A stretch of 64,000 bases of DNA from Piliocolobus tephrosceles (lineage: Eukaryota; Chordata; Mammalia; Primates; Cercopithecidae), in assembly GCF_002776525.5 (NCBI RefSeq), contig NC_045439.1, positions 123,012,563 to 123,076,562 on the forward strand. The letters are read 5' to 3'. Every line of letters starts with the position of its first letter. Position 1 is the first letter of the stretch. Shown here one piece after another: positions 11,194 to 22,211 of the stretch. Made by a program: the position numbers and the translations under genes. The notes beneath the pieces were generated by a model that saw only the letters and a list, made by a program, of their open reading frames with translations, ran no database searches and had not been told where the DNA came from.

Positions 11194-11301
11194 GAATTGA
11201 ATTGAATTGAATTGAATTGAATTGAATTGAATTGAATTGANNNNNNNNNNGAATTGAATTGAATTGAATTGAATTGAATTGAATTGAATTGAATTGAATT
11301 G
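11194..11301 (+). repeat. (GAATT)n pentanucleotide array with assembly gap
   Basis: About 20 units of GAATT/AATTG on both sides of ten N (11241-11250), almost without interruption. The true length is unknown. Confidence 0.95.
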
Positions 11302-11384
11302 TTCCACACCTAGTTGGTGTCAGAGAACTGGTTGGTATCAGAAAATGTCTCACACAGGGGCAGAAAATATATAGTGCAAAGATT

Positions 11385-11479
11385 ATATTTCATTTAGCAA
11401 AACTTTACTGAATACATTATGCCAGGCATAAGAACTGGAAATGCTAAGATGAACAGTATGGGTTCTTGTCTTTTAGTAG
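11385..11479 (+). mobile_element. L2-like fragment, split by an LTR
   Basis: 'tactgaatacattatgccaggca' with the following 'ggaaatgctaagatgaacag' resembles an L2 3' region. It appears to resume after the LTR at 11931 ('cttatagtctagtagaag'). Confidence 0.55.
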
Positions 11480-11926
11480 TGTCAAGGGAAAATATCTTGG
11501 ACCCCCCCCAAATCACTAAGCTAAAGGGAAAAGTCAAGCTGGGAAGTGCTTAGGGCAAACCTGCCTCCCATTCTATTCAAAGTCACCCGTCTGCTCACTG
11601 AGATACATGCATATCTGATTGCCTCCTTTGGAGAGGCTAATCAGAAACTCAAAAGAAGGCAACCATTGGTCTCTTATCTACCTATGACCTAGAAGCCCTC
11701 TCCCACTTTGAGCTGTCCCACCTTTCCAGACCGAACCAATGTTCATCTTATATATGTTGATTGATGTCTCATGTCTCCCTAAAATGTATAAAACCAAACT
11801 GCACTCTGACCTTGGGCACATGTCGTCTGAACCTCCTGAGGCTGTGTCATGGGCACATGTCCTCAATCTTGGCAAAATAAACTTTCTAAATGAACTGAGA
11901 CTCATCTCAGATTTTCCAGGTTCACA
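11480..11926 (+). mobile_element. Solo LTR, ERV1-type (copy 1 of a three-copy family in the window)
   Basis: Starts TGTCAAGGG and ends TTCACA, with 4-bp duplications GTAG at 11476-11479 and 11927-11930, the size typical of ERV1. It contains 'aaaatgtataaaacc' (TATA region) and 'ggcaaaataaactttc' (poly(A) signal region). It aligns along its length with 52257-52722, and its second half with 57868-58113. No internal viral sequence adjoins it. Confidence 0.88.
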
Positions 11927-12059
11927 GTAGCTTATAGTCTAGTAGAAGAGACATTCTGACACATGAAGCAGTAAGTAAAACATTATGTTATATGCAGAAC
12001 ACAAGAATGTACAAGATATAGAGATAATAATTAAGAGGTAACTATTAATTCAGTTTTGT

Positions 12060-12368
12060 TTTTTTTTTTTTTTTTTTTTTTTTGAGACAGTCTCGCTCCA
12101 TCACCCAGGCTGGAGTGCAGTGGCGCAATCTAGGCTCGCTGCAACCTCTGCCTCCCAGGTTCAAGCGATTCTCATGCCTCAGTCTCACAAGCAGCTGGGA
12201 TTACAGGCACACACCACCACCACACCCAGCTACTTTTTTGTATTTTTAGTACAGATGGTGTTTCACCATATTGGCCAGGCTGATCTTGAACCCTCAACCT
12301 CAGGTGATCCACCCCCGTCAGCCTCCAAAAGTGCTGGGATTACAGGTGTGAGCCACCATGCCCAGCCT
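12060..12368 (-). mobile_element. AluS-like
   Basis: T-rich start of about 22 bases; complete to 'catgcccagcc'. Confidence 0.87.
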
Positions 12369-13007
12369 AACTTAGTCTTTAAAGTGTAGAAGTTGGGCGT
12401 TTCAGATATAAAGGTATGAAAGTATATGGTCTGTAAAAGAACTGTAAAGAACTAAATCTGCCTAATAGATTCAGTAATAAATAACCTTATGTAAAAACTT
12501 GTGTTTGTATATGAGATGTGAGGTGGTAGTTGTGATTGAAATTGGAGAGTTTAGGAGGAACCAGATCATTAAGGTAACTATGTATCACTCTGAGCAGTCT
12601 GAAATTTAGGTGATAGGAAGCCACCAAAAGATTTTGAAAAGGCAGTTACTTGTTCAGATTTGCGTGAAATAGATTATCGTGATGGCTCAGAGGGAACAGA
12701 TTAGAGCAAAAAAGAACCCTAAAAATGCTTTCTTAGCAAAAGCAATTGGAGGATTGTTAGTAAGATGTCTGAAGTACCCACTCTGAATGAGAGCCACAGC
12801 AGCCCACCAGGCAGAGGGTTAAGTTTTGGGTTGCACAGTTTGTATGATCAAAGGAATACAACCTCACACTGGCCTAAGGTTCCTCCATCCCCTGCTCAGT
12901 AGTGATGAAGAATTCAACTACACTGTTTCGGAAGTCCTAAATACTGACAGCTTTTCCTTTTTGGGTAAAATAATATTAAACTAAATACAACTTTTCTTCA
13001 AAAGCGC
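12369..13007. other. Intronic sequence with no recognised feature
   Basis: RNF212B intron 4 DNA; no exon, RNA gene or clear repeat seen. Some may be decayed MIR/L2. Confidence 0.45.
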
Positions 13008-13020
13008 CATTGAGTATCTC

Positions 13021-13288
13021 TTTTTAATTTCTCTATTTTTACCCAAGCTGGAGTACGGTGGTGCAATCATGGCTCACTGCAGCCTCAACCTCTTGGGATC
13101 AAGTGATCCTCCCACCTCAGCCTCCTGAGTAGCTGGGATTACAGGTGTGTGCCACCATGCCCACCTAATTTTTAAATTTTTTGTAGAGGTGGGGTTTCAC
13201 TATGTTAGCCAAGCTAGTCTCAAACTCCCGGCCTCATGCAATCCTCCAACCTTGGCCTCCAAAGTGGTGTGAGCCACTGCGTCTGGCC
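13021..13288 (-). mobile_element. Alu (old)
   Basis: Duplication CATTGAGTATCTC (13008-13020) versus CACTGAGTACCTC (13289-13301). Confidence 0.88.
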
Positions 13289-13465
13289 CACTGAGTACCT
13301 CAGTTGTTCAAATTCTTAATTCAAATGAGGGATGGAGAAGCTCTGGTCTATTGATGAGATCAAATCTTGACCTGATTTTATTCCAACAGTATATGTAGCA
13401 ATTATGTATGTATATATTAGCAAAAACATGTGACTTCAAAAATCCTTTAAAACATAAAATAGACC

Positions 13466-13985
13466 AATGGTCAGCAAACAACTGAACATGACCAGCTGTC
13501 TGGGTTTTTTTTTTGGTTTTTTTGGTTTTTTTTTTTTTTGTTTTTTTTTTTGAGACGGAGTATCACTCTGTCACCCAGGCTGGAGTGCAGTGGCGCGATC
13601 TCAGTCCACTGCAACCTCTGCCTCCTGGGTTCATGCCATTCTCCTACCTCAGCCTTCCCAGTAGCTGGAACTACAGGTGCCCGCCACCACGCCCAGCTAA
13701 CTTTTTGTATTTTTAGTGGAGATGGGGTTTCACTGTGTTAGCCAGGATGGTCTTGATCTCCTGACCTCGTGATCCGCCAGCCTTGGCCTCCCAAAGTGCT
13801 GGGATTACAGGTGTGAGCCACCGTGCTGGGCTAGCTGTCTGTTTTGTAAATAAGTTTTATTGGAACATAATTATACCCATTTGCTTACATGCTGTCTATG
13901 GCTGCTTCCATGCTACAACAGCAGAGTTGGGTAGCTGCATCGGAAATTGTATGGCCTGCAAAGCTTAAAATATTTACTGGCCTGC
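13466..13985 (-). mobile_element. Non-autonomous DNA transposon-like repeat, split by an Alu
   Basis: 'tggtcagcaaac' on the left, and 'aataagttttattggaacata...tatggctgcttcca...aaaatatttactggcc' on the right, match a common mammalian repeat that I believe is hAT-related. The Alu at 13503-13832 sits inside it. Confidence 0.5.
13503..13832 (-). mobile_element. AluS/Y-like
   Basis: Perfect AGCTGTCTG duplication at 13494-13502 and 13833-13841. Confidence 0.9.
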
Positions 13986-14163
13986 TGTGGTCTGAATGTT
14001 TGTGTCCCACAAAATTCATTTGTTGACACTCAACTCTCAATGCAATAGTATTAAGAGATGAAGGCTTTAGGAGGTGATTATGTCCTGAAGGCTTTGCTCT
14101 TGTGAATGGGATTAGTGCCTTATAAATGGGATCAGTGCCTTATAAATAAAAAGAGGCTTGGGG

Positions 14164-14463
14164 GCCGGGCGTGGTGGTGCACCTGTAATCTCAGCACCTT
14201 GGGAGGCTGAGGTGAGCGGATCACGAGGTCAGGAATTCCAGACTAGCCTGACCAACATTGTGAAACCCCGTCTCTATTAAAAATACAAAAATTAGCCGGG
14301 CGTGGTGGCGCACACCTGTAATCCCAGCTACTCAGGAGGTGTAGGCAGGAGAATTGCTTGAACCCAGGAAGCAGAGGTTGCAGTGAGCCGAGATCGTGCC
14401 CCAGAGCACTCCCGCCTCAGCGACAGAGCGAGACTCCGTCTCAAACAAAAAAAAAAAAAAAAA
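14164..14463 (+). mobile_element. AluS-like, first of a same-site pair
   Basis: Preceded by AAAAGAGGCTTGG; the sequence after its tail again reads AAAAGGCTTGG. Confidence 0.87.
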
Positions 14464-14472
14464 GGCTTGGGG

Positions 14473-14792
14473 TTGGGCGCGGTGGCTCACGCCTGTAATT
14501 GCAGCACTTTGGGAGGCAGAGGCGGGCAGACTGCGTGAGCCCAGGGGCTCAAGACCAGCCTGGGCAACATGGTGAAACCCTGTATCTATTACAAAAAAAA
14601 CAAAAACTAGCTGGGTGTGGTGACATGTGCTTGTAGTCCCAGCTACCTGAGAGGGTGAGGTGAGAGGATCACCTGAGCTCAAGAGGGCAAGGCTGCAGGG
14701 AGCCATGATTGCACCACTGGCCACAACCACACCACTGCACTCCAGCCTTTGTGACAGAATGAGACCCTGTCTCAAAAAAATAAGTAAAAAAG
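14473..14792 (+). mobile_element. AluJ/S-like, second of a same-site pair
   Basis: Starts 'ggttgggcgcggtgg' directly after the repeated GGCTTGG; its tail leads into 'aaaaaagaagcctg', a third diverged copy of the target. Confidence 0.85.
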
Positions 14793-14999
14793 AAGCCTGT
14801 TTGCCACTTTTGCCATGTGAGGATGCAGCAAGAAGACATTACCTTGGGAGCAAAGAGTAAGCCCTTACCAGACACTGTATCTGTTGGGGCCTTGATGTTG
14901 AACTTCCCAGCCTCCAGAACTGTGAGAATTAAATTTCTGTTATTTAGAAATTAACCAGTCTGAGGTATTTTATTATAGCAGCCCAGACAGACTAAAACA

Positions 15000-15662
15000 G
15001 CTGCTAAGGATGTAAAACGCTACAGCCACTTGGGAAAACAGTCTGGCAGTTCCTAAAAAAGTTAAATATAGAGTTACCATTTGACCCAGAAATTCCACTC
15101 CTAGGTATATACCCAACAGAAATAAAAATATATGTCCATTAAAAACTTATACATAAATATTCCACAGCAATATTACTTATAATAGTCCCAAAGTAGGAAC
15201 AACCCAAATGTCTATCAACTAATGAATGGCTAAGTAAAATGTATATCCATTTATATAATAGATTGTTATTTGGCCATAAAATGGAATGAAATATTAATAA
15301 AGTCCTAATAGATGCTACGACATGGATGAAACTCGAGAGCATTATACTTAGTGAATGCAGCAAGTCACAAAAGACCATACATTATATGATTCTATATTTA
15401 TGTCCTGAACAGGCAAAACCATAGGAACAGAAAGTAAATTAGTGATCGCCTGGGGATGGGGAGGGTGGGAAGGGTTTGGGAAGTGCCTGCCAATAAGAAC
15501 AGAGCTTCTTTCTGGGGTGAGATGAAAATGTTTGAAAATTAGGCAGTAGTGTTTGTGCAATTCTGTGGATGTATTAAAAACCATGGAATTGCATACTTTA
15601 AAAGGGTAAATTTTATGGTATGTTAATTACATCTCAATAAAGCTGTTATTAAAAAAGTAGGT
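15000..15662 (+). mobile_element. L1M 3' end
   Basis: End of ORF2 and 3' UTR: 'ggaaaacagtctggcagttc', 'tatacccaacagaaat', 'ggaacaacccaaatgtctat', ending 'catctcaataaagctgtta' and an A-run. 5'-truncated; no intact coding frame. Confidence 0.85.
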
Positions 15663-15701
15663 GATTGCATGAAAACTAGTGGACCTAAAAAAAAAAAAAA
15701 A

Positions 15702-16004
15702 AGGGGGGCGGGCGCAGTGGCTCATGCCTGTAATCCCAGCACTTTGGGAGGCCGAGACGGGCGGATCACGAGGTCAGGAGATCAAGACCATCTCGGTTAA
15801 CACGGTGAAACCCCGTCTCTACTAAAAATTTTTAAAAATTAGCTGGGCGTGGTGGCGGGCGCCTGTAGTCCCAGATACTTGGGAGGCTGAGGCAGGAGAA
15901 TGGCGTGAACCCGGGAGGCGGAGCTTGCAGTGAGCTGAGATCAAGCCACTGCACTCCAGCCTGGGCGACAGAGCAAGACTCTGTCTCAAAAAAAAAAAAA
16001 AAAA
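15702..16004 (+). mobile_element. AluY, young
   Basis: Follows the L1M poly(A) run. It forms a close inverted pair with the Alu starting at 16038. Confidence 0.87.
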
Positions 16005-16037
16005 AGCAAATGGGGGGTTTATATTTCCCTTTGAAAA

Positions 16038-16349
16038 CAATTTTTTTTTTTTTTTTTTTTTGAGATGGAGTTTTGCTCTGGTTGCCAAGGCTGAAGTGCA
16101 ATGGCGCGATGGCTCCCTGGGCTTACTGCAATCTCCACTTCCCGGGTTCAGGCAATTCTCCTGCCTCAGCCTCTTGAGTAGCTGGAAGTACAGATATGTG
16201 CCAACACACCTGGCTAATTTTTTATTTTTAGTAGAGAAGGGGTTTCTCCATGTTGGCCAGGTTGGTCACGAGCTCCTGACCTCAGGTGATCCACCTACCT
16301 TGGCCTCTCAAAGTGCTGGGATTACAGGCATGAGCCACTACACCCCGCC
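16038..16349 (-). mobile_element. Alu (AluS-like)
   Basis: AACAATTTTT before and AACAATGTTTT after suggest its target duplication. Confidence 0.87.
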
Positions 16350-16480
16350 AACAATGTTTTAAAATACAGACTTCTTTTTACGTATATGATCTTTAACTAT
16401 TTTTAAGTGAGTTTGTGATCACTCATAACCTTTCATGACTTTTCCACATTATTTTTTAAACTAATAAAGTACAATTTTCA

Positions 16481-16625
16481 GGTTGGGCGTGGTGGCTCAC
16501 ACCTGTAATCCTGGCACTTTGGGAGGCCAAGGTGGGAGGACTGCTTGAGGCCAGGAGTTTGAGAACAGCCTGGGCAATATAGCAAGACTGTCTCTGTTTC
16601 TGTTTGTTTGTTTGTTTGTTTTAAA
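16481..16625 (+). mobile_element. Alu left monomer with (GTTT)n tail
   Basis: Left arm only, ending 'gcaagactgtctctg' and a GTTT microsatellite. Confidence 0.75.
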
Positions 16626-16639
16626 GTACTTTACGGTTT

Positions 16640-16800
16640 TCAGAATATTTCTATAAACATTGTCTCATTGGATCTTCATAAGAAGTAGGATGAGTATTAT
16701 TATTTCATATTACATGTAAGGAAGTATGACTGGCTCAAAGAAATAAAGCGATAAGTTAGCAGGCCAAGTTGATCATTAGATTTCTACACCAACAGTTTTC
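16640..16800 (+). mobile_element. MIR-like SINE
   Basis: 'ctcattggatcttcataagaag...tgagtattattattt...aggaagtatgactggctcaaag' follows the MIR core layout. Confidence 0.55.
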
Positions 16801-16859
16801 TCAGTATTATCACTTTACTGTATTTCATATACATTAAAGGAAAACTTCAATAGGGAAGA

Positions 16860-16962
16860 TTATTTCATTAATTCTTTCAAAAAGTATTTATTGAATCCTT
16901 CTATGTTCCTGGTGCTATGTTAGGAGTCATATAAAATGAATAAGACTGAAATTGCCCCTGCC
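16860..16962 (+). mobile_element. L2-like fragment
   Basis: 'aagtatttattgaatccttct...ttcctggtgctatgttagg' is the usual L2 3' motif; an Alu fragment interrupts it. Confidence 0.6.
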
Positions 16963-16964
16963 CC

Positions 16965-17095
16965 CAGGAGAATCGCTTGAACCCTGGAGGCGGAGGTTTC
17001 TGTGAGCTGAGATCTCGCCACTGCACTCCAGCCTGGGCGACAAAAGCAAGACTCCAACTCAAAAAAAAAAAAAAAAGAAAGAAAGAAAGAAAAGA
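16965..17095 (+). mobile_element. Alu right-arm fragment
   Basis: 5'-truncated, starting 'caggagaatcgcttgaacc', with an A-rich (GAAA)n tail. Confidence 0.78.
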
Positions 17096-17100
17096 AAAGA

Positions 17101-18385
17101 ACACTTACAGATCTACATGAGGTTCTCCAATCCCTCAGAAAGATTATCTTGAGGTGGGTAAAGAATTCAAAACAGGCAGTTTGATCAACTATTAGCACAA
17201 AGTGCAGCAGAAAAAATGGCCTTAAGTCATTGTAGAGATTGGAGAACGTAAAAACATAAATACTAAAATTGGAACATAAATAGATATTCAGAGCAATACT
17301 CCATCATTCACTCAATGACAACGTTTTGAGTGTCCACTACTTACTAAGACTATTAAAAGAGGACAACAAAGAAAACCAACCAAATCTGTTTTCATGGAGC
17401 TTATATTCCAGTGCAGGATTCAGACAACAAATATATAACATAATGTTAGAGAAAAGAACTACGATAAAAAAAAGCATGGTAAGGAGTAGAAAATGCTGGG
17501 GCTACTATTTGAAATATGAGAGTCACTAAAGGACTGACTGAAGAATAAGGTTTTGAGCAGAAGCCTGAATGAAACAGTCTAGGTACTGGATCAGTTATTC
17601 AGCTTCACAAATTAGGAAAACACATTTTTAGACTTCGCTGACTTCACTAAATTGACCCTTCACCACAGTGATGATTAACTACCCTTTCCATTTCTTTTAT
17701 CTTGATTGTTTGACCATGTGTAATTGGTCCCATGATCAGGCAGGTTAGGATTCAGACTACATATGATTTCTCTACTGATCATTAACTATGCCTAGGTTTA
17801 TTTATTAACCAAAGGTCTGCTCTTTCTCTTGTTCCTATGACCTTGCTTACATTTCTCCTTGAGTCTGAGCTGGATTTTAATATACTTATAATGTTAAATA
17901 TAGTGTATGTCAAATATGATGGCTCAACCCAACAGCTAAAGACAGCAAGCAGCAAGCCTTAATTCCCCTTACTCTATCTCTAGAGTGAGGACTGAGAGGC
18001 AGGACACTGAAAAATAAATCTTCAACCAGAAAATGACTAAGGATCACCTTGAGGTTTAGAAAAGGGGTACTTTCAAAAGAATAAGAAGTAAGAATATAGA
18101 AAGGGAAGAGTGATACAAATCTCAAGAAATATGCCACAACAGGAATTCCATGAGGCTGTAGCATAATCTAAGATAACTGGGGAGTAGAAAGAAAAAAATC
18201 AAAGTTTTTACAACTAGGGAATTCTCTCAAATGGTTGTCCTGCCTTCTCTCTACCTTCTTCTACATTCCTGTTGCTCCTCACCAAGTCAATTGTATGCCA
18301 ACATATGACACATCAAGAAAAGACAAATATTTCCTAAAATTCAAGAAACCAGTTATTAACACTAAATGAAGAGGTAAGTATTACT
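17101..18385. other. Intronic sequence with an L2-like segment
   Basis: Around 17290-17420 the 'cattcactcaatgacaacg...ttcatggagcttatattcca' pattern is L2-like. The rest shows no exon or RNA gene. Confidence 0.5.
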
Positions 18386-18400
18386 AAAAAGGTTATTGAA

Positions 18401-18700
18401 GGCCGGGCGCGGTGGCTCAAGCCTGTAATCCCAGCACTTTGGGAGGCCAAGACGGGTGGATCACGAGGTCAGGAGATCGAGACCATCCCGGCTAACACGG
18501 TGAAACCCCGTCTCTACTAAAAAATACAAAAACTAGCCAGGCGAGGTGGCGGGTGCCTATAGTCCCAGCTACTCGGGAGGCTGAGGCAGGAGAATGGCGT
18601 AAACCCGGGAGGCGGAGCTTGCAGTGAGCTGAGATCCGGCCACTGCACTCCAGCCTGGGCGACAGAGCAAGACTCCATCTCAAAAAAAAAAAAAAAAAAA
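18401..18700 (+). mobile_element. AluY, Old World monkey-type
   Basis: GGTTATTGAA repeated at 18391-18400 and 18701-18710, within a longer A-rich duplication. Confidence 0.92.
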
Positions 18701-18710
18701 GGTTATTGAA

Positions 18711-19145
18711 AAGTAAGAATGGGAAACAAGAAGTACTCTGATGATCTTAGTGCTATAAGTTACTGATTGCGAGTTAAACCATCAAACCCATTGTTTGCAG
18801 GGCCAGGCCTATATACTCAAAGCAATTTTTAGAAGATGCATCTGTCTGCTGAGAAAAATGATAAAGCTCCCTAGAACAACCTTTAGTCTTAGAAATTAAT
18901 TAATACAACTAGGAAATACAAGGCAAGATGTTAGCTACATAGTGATTTTTACAGCCTATCACAGATTCTGGGTCAATAAAAAGTTAACTGATTGAATTTG
19001 TATCATCAAGGAAGAAAGCAAAGAAATCAGTTAATTTCCCTCCATTGTGTACAAATGCAGCTTAAAGAAAACCTTTGATAAAGAAATAAGATGCAATTAG
19101 AATTTGCCTGGAGAATCAGATTTTCTTCGCTTCTGTTTCTCATAC
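18711..19145. other. RNF212B intron 4 sequence next to exon 4
   Basis: Nothing beyond intron seen. Confidence 0.5.
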
Positions 19146-19220
19146 CTGAGAGATGTGACTAAAATACTGCAAAGCTGTCTCCACAGGACTTTTGAAAAAC
19201 ATCTTCTCCTGAGGCTTCAG
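19146..19220 (-). CDS. RNF212B: RNF212B coding exon 4
   Basis: A 75-bp exon (25 codons, residues 52-76) between CTCTTTATAG and a GTATG donor. It encodes LKPQEKMFFKSPVETALQYF followed by SHISQ, starting and ending on codon boundaries. In the family this stretch links the RING to the coiled coil; helix-forming residues (VETALQYF) are evident. It is too short to stand out as a long open frame and was found by matching the expected protein. Confidence 0.92.
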
Positions 19221-19453
19221 CTATAAAGAGAGCAATACACACTGTGAGAATATCCATAATTGAATAAAATAAAATATTGACTAATATGACAAAGGATGTA
19301 CCACCTTTTCTAATGTATCTGGCATTATCTCCACTCTGTATAAAAGGGAGATCACCACTGTTCTAGATGTACATTATATGTCCAATTCTCCTTACCTTGT
19401 GTATCTGTAACAGTGATCACAAATAATGCTTCCATCTGTGTTTATACTCTTTT

Positions 19454-19753
19454 TTTTTTTTTTTCTTTGAGACACAGTTTTGCTGTTGTCATCCAGGCTG
19501 GAGTGCAGTGGTGTGATCTGGGCTCATTGCAACCCTCGCCTCTTGGGTTCAAGTGATTCTTCTGCCTCAGCCTCCTGAGTAGCTGGGATTACAGGTGCCC
19601 ACCAACACACCCAGCTAATTTTTGTATTTTTAGTAGAGATGGGGGTTTCATCATGTTGGTCAGGCTGGTCTCGAACTTCTGATGTCAGGTGATCTATCCA
19701 CCTCAGCCTCCCAAAGTGCTGGGATTACAGGTGTGAGCCTCTTCAGGCTGGCC
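19454..19753 (-). mobile_element. AluS-like
   Basis: TTTATACTCTTTTT before and TTTACACTCTTTTT after; lies in the 1-kb intron 3. Confidence 0.88.
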
Positions 19754-19829
19754 TATTATTTACACTCTTTTTACAAACGGCTATTTGCAAGTTTGTTTCT
19801 TTGCTTTCTTTTACTTTTTCTTTCCTTCT

Positions 19830-20118
19830 TTTTTTTTTTAGACAGAGTCTTACTCTGAGCCCAAGCTGGAGTGCAGTGGTGCGATCTTGGCTTACTGCAA
19901 CTTCCGCCTCCCAGGCTCAAGTGATTCTCATGCTTCAGCCTCCCAAGTAGCTGGGACTACAGGCCCGCACCACCACACCTGGCTAATTTTTTATATTTTA
20001 GTAGAGACAGAGTTTTACTATGTTGCCCAGGGTGGTCTCGAATTCCTGAGCTCAGGCGATCCACCCGCCTTGACCTCCCAAAATGCTGGCATTACAGGTG
20101 TGAGCCACCACGCCTGGT
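19830..20118 (-). mobile_element. AluS/J-like
   Basis: Ends only about 100 bp from exon 3's donor. Together with the previous copy it fills most of intron 3. Confidence 0.87.
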
Positions 20119-20224
20119 CTTCTTCTCTTTCTTTTTAAAACAATTCATCATCTGTACTTTGTATATACTTCCTACAGGCCAGAAATGGGATGAGACCGTT
20201 TGTGGCAGGGGGAGAAAAACTTAC

Positions 20225-20277
20225 ATTATCAGAAAGAGCCAGATGCTTGCAGGCAGTTCCACAAACAGCACATTTTT
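20225..20277 (-). CDS. RNF212B: RNF212B coding exon 3: second RING half
   Basis: This 53-bp exon lies between CTTTTCCTTCCAG and a GTAAGT donor (20224-20219). Its first two bases AA complete the split codon G|AA (Glu34). It then encodes KCAVCGTACKHLALSDN, residues 35-51. C36 and C39 supply the last Cys pair and complete the C3HC4 RING begun in exon 2. It ends on a codon boundary. The frame remains open on either side for a while, but the flanks are intronic. Confidence 0.93.
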
Positions 20278-20541
20278 CTGGAAGGAAAAGGGAAAAAAAA
20301 TGTTTGGCTCTCATAAGCATGAGGTAAGATTTAAAGACTTAAAGTACATGACAACAATCTAGTATGCTAGCAATAGAAGAAAAAAAGGGTTCTTACTGAA
20401 TTTAGAATATCACTGTGTTATAAAAGGACACCAACTTAAGGTCTGTTTCTAAACAAGTGTTTCCAAACTAGTATGTTGATGTATAAGTAGGACTTTCACA
20501 CTGTACCTCTACCCATCTCCCTATCTTTTTAAATTTTATTT

Positions 20542-20842
20542 TACATTTTTTTTGAGACAGGGTCTCACTCTGTCACCCAGGCTGGAATGCAGTGGCACAA
20601 TTAAGGCTCACTGCAGCCTCAACCTCCCAGGCTCAAGTGAGCCTCCTGCTTCAGTCTTCCAGCTAGCTGGGACTACAGGCGCACATCACCACCTCAGCTC
20701 ATTTTAATTTTGTTATTATCTTTAGAGATGGAGTCTCCATATGTTGCTCAAGCTGGTCTTGAACTCCTGGGCTCAAGTGATCCTCCCACCTTGGCCCCCG
20801 CAAAGTGGTAAGTTTATAAGCATGAACCACCATCCCAGCACC
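20542..20842 (-). mobile_element. Alu (AluJ-like)
   Basis: Diverged copy in intron 2, with 'gcacaattaaggctcactgc'. Confidence 0.85.
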
Positions 20843-21486
20843 TCCTGCCCCATCTTTTTATAAATTCCCAGTTTTCTTCTGTGGAACAGAAAGGACAATT
20901 CTAAACTCCCAGCAGAAGTACTGCAGTACATTTACAAGAGTAGGGAAAAGTACAAGATACCAAAGATCTTAACTTTAAATTACTCTTTTTTATTCAATTG
21001 ACCTGACAGCAGGCACACATTGGGTACTGTAAGAAACTCCCCAGTTATGCCTACCTTGTCATCACTTTGCTAATATTTGTTAATCTTGCTTTGAAGCTCT
21101 GCTACTCTCATTCCCCAATCAACCCAATCTGAAAGAAGCAAAAATTAAGATTCCTAATCTTTCCCTGTAAAGTGAAATTTTAGTAGTGGGACTGGTCATT
21201 GATTAAGACAAATACCATGTCAGCAGAAAACATAACATGGCATATGCTTTATGGAGACAAACCACTCCAAAGCGAGCTGCTGTTACCATAGTAAACAGCT
21301 TTTTACATTAGCGAGAACTTTAAAAGGTCATGAGATTTGTACAGAGAAAAAAGCTTCCCCTGAGGCTACTTAACTTGACTGTTCTTTTTCTGGAGACTCT
21401 AGGTTTTTCTTTTTCCCAGTCCATATCGTTGCCAGAGTGAGCTAGCAAGTACCTAACATTCTTCTCTTAAAACAAAACAAAACAAA
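20843..21486. other. RNF212B intron 2 sequence
   Basis: No exon or clear repeat recognised. Confidence 0.45.
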
Positions 21487-21487
21487 A

Positions 21488-21758
21488 AATGGCTCACACC
21501 TGTAATCCCAGCACTTTGGGAGGCTGAGGCAGGCACTTGAGGCTGAGAGTTCAAGATCAGTCTGGCCAATATGGTGAAACCCCATCTCTACTAAAAATAC
21601 AATAGTTAGCCCAGCATGGTGGTGCATGCCTATAATTCCAGCTACTCAAGTGGCTGAGACATGAGAATCGCTTGAACCTGGGAAGCAGAGGTTGCAGTGC
21701 GCCAAGATTGCACCATTGCACTCCAGCCTGGGTGACAAAGTGAGACCGTGTCAAAAAC
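21488..21758 (+). mobile_element. AluS-like, lacking its first bases
   Basis: Starts at 'atggctcacacctg' after an AAAAC-rich stretch. Confidence 0.85.
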
Positions 21759-21784
21759 AAAACAAAACAAAAACTTCCACAGGT

Positions 21785-22145
21785 CTTCATCACCTGCAGG
21801 ATGAAGTTCAGGCTCTTTAGCCCAGTGCATAGAGCCTTCCATCATCCGACACTCTCTACTTCACTAGCCTCATCTCTCACCACGTCTTACCTTACTGTTT
21901 ACACTCTAACAATCCCAATTATGTGTAGTCCCCTGCACTATGGTTTTATGATGTAATACGTCTTTGTACATGCTGTTCTCTTAAACTAGAATAAATCTTC
22001 CCTGCCTTATCCACTTGGTAAATTCCATTTTATCATTCAAAACCCTATTGAAGCATCACTCCTCTGTGAAGTCTTCTATGATCAAAACACCCTAACCCAA
22101 GTCCCTCTTCTAGGGATTTACACACCTTATAAGTATTGCAGCATT
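21785..22145 (+). mobile_element. L2 3'-end-like sequence
   Basis: 'gatgaagttcaggctctttag...ccttccatcat...cctctgtgaagtcttctatga' follows L2 3' ends. Confidence 0.6.
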
Positions 22146-22146
22146 A

Positions 22147-22147
22147 A

Positions 22148-22211
<64 letters not shown>

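Larger units (their letters stand above)
10040..11400 (+). mobile_element. Dispersed primate repeat (family not recalled) hosting a pentanucleotide expansion
   Basis: Segments such as 'gagttctgtgagtcattctagcaa', 'gagtgggggcagtcgtgtg' and the GAATT stretch before 'cacctagttggtgtcagagaa' are familiar from interspersed repeats. They look LTR-like, but I cannot name the family. An Alu interrupts it at 10630-10933. Confidence 0.4.
13984..14999 (+). mobile_element. MaLR-type LTR (MLT1-like), split by two Alus
   Basis: Left piece 13984-14158 ('ctgtggtctgaatgtttgtgt') and right piece 14800-14999 ('cagcctccagaactgtgaga...gacagactaaaaca') form one LTR with TG/CA ends. No internal ERVL-MaLR sequence follows. 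Confidence 0.65.
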
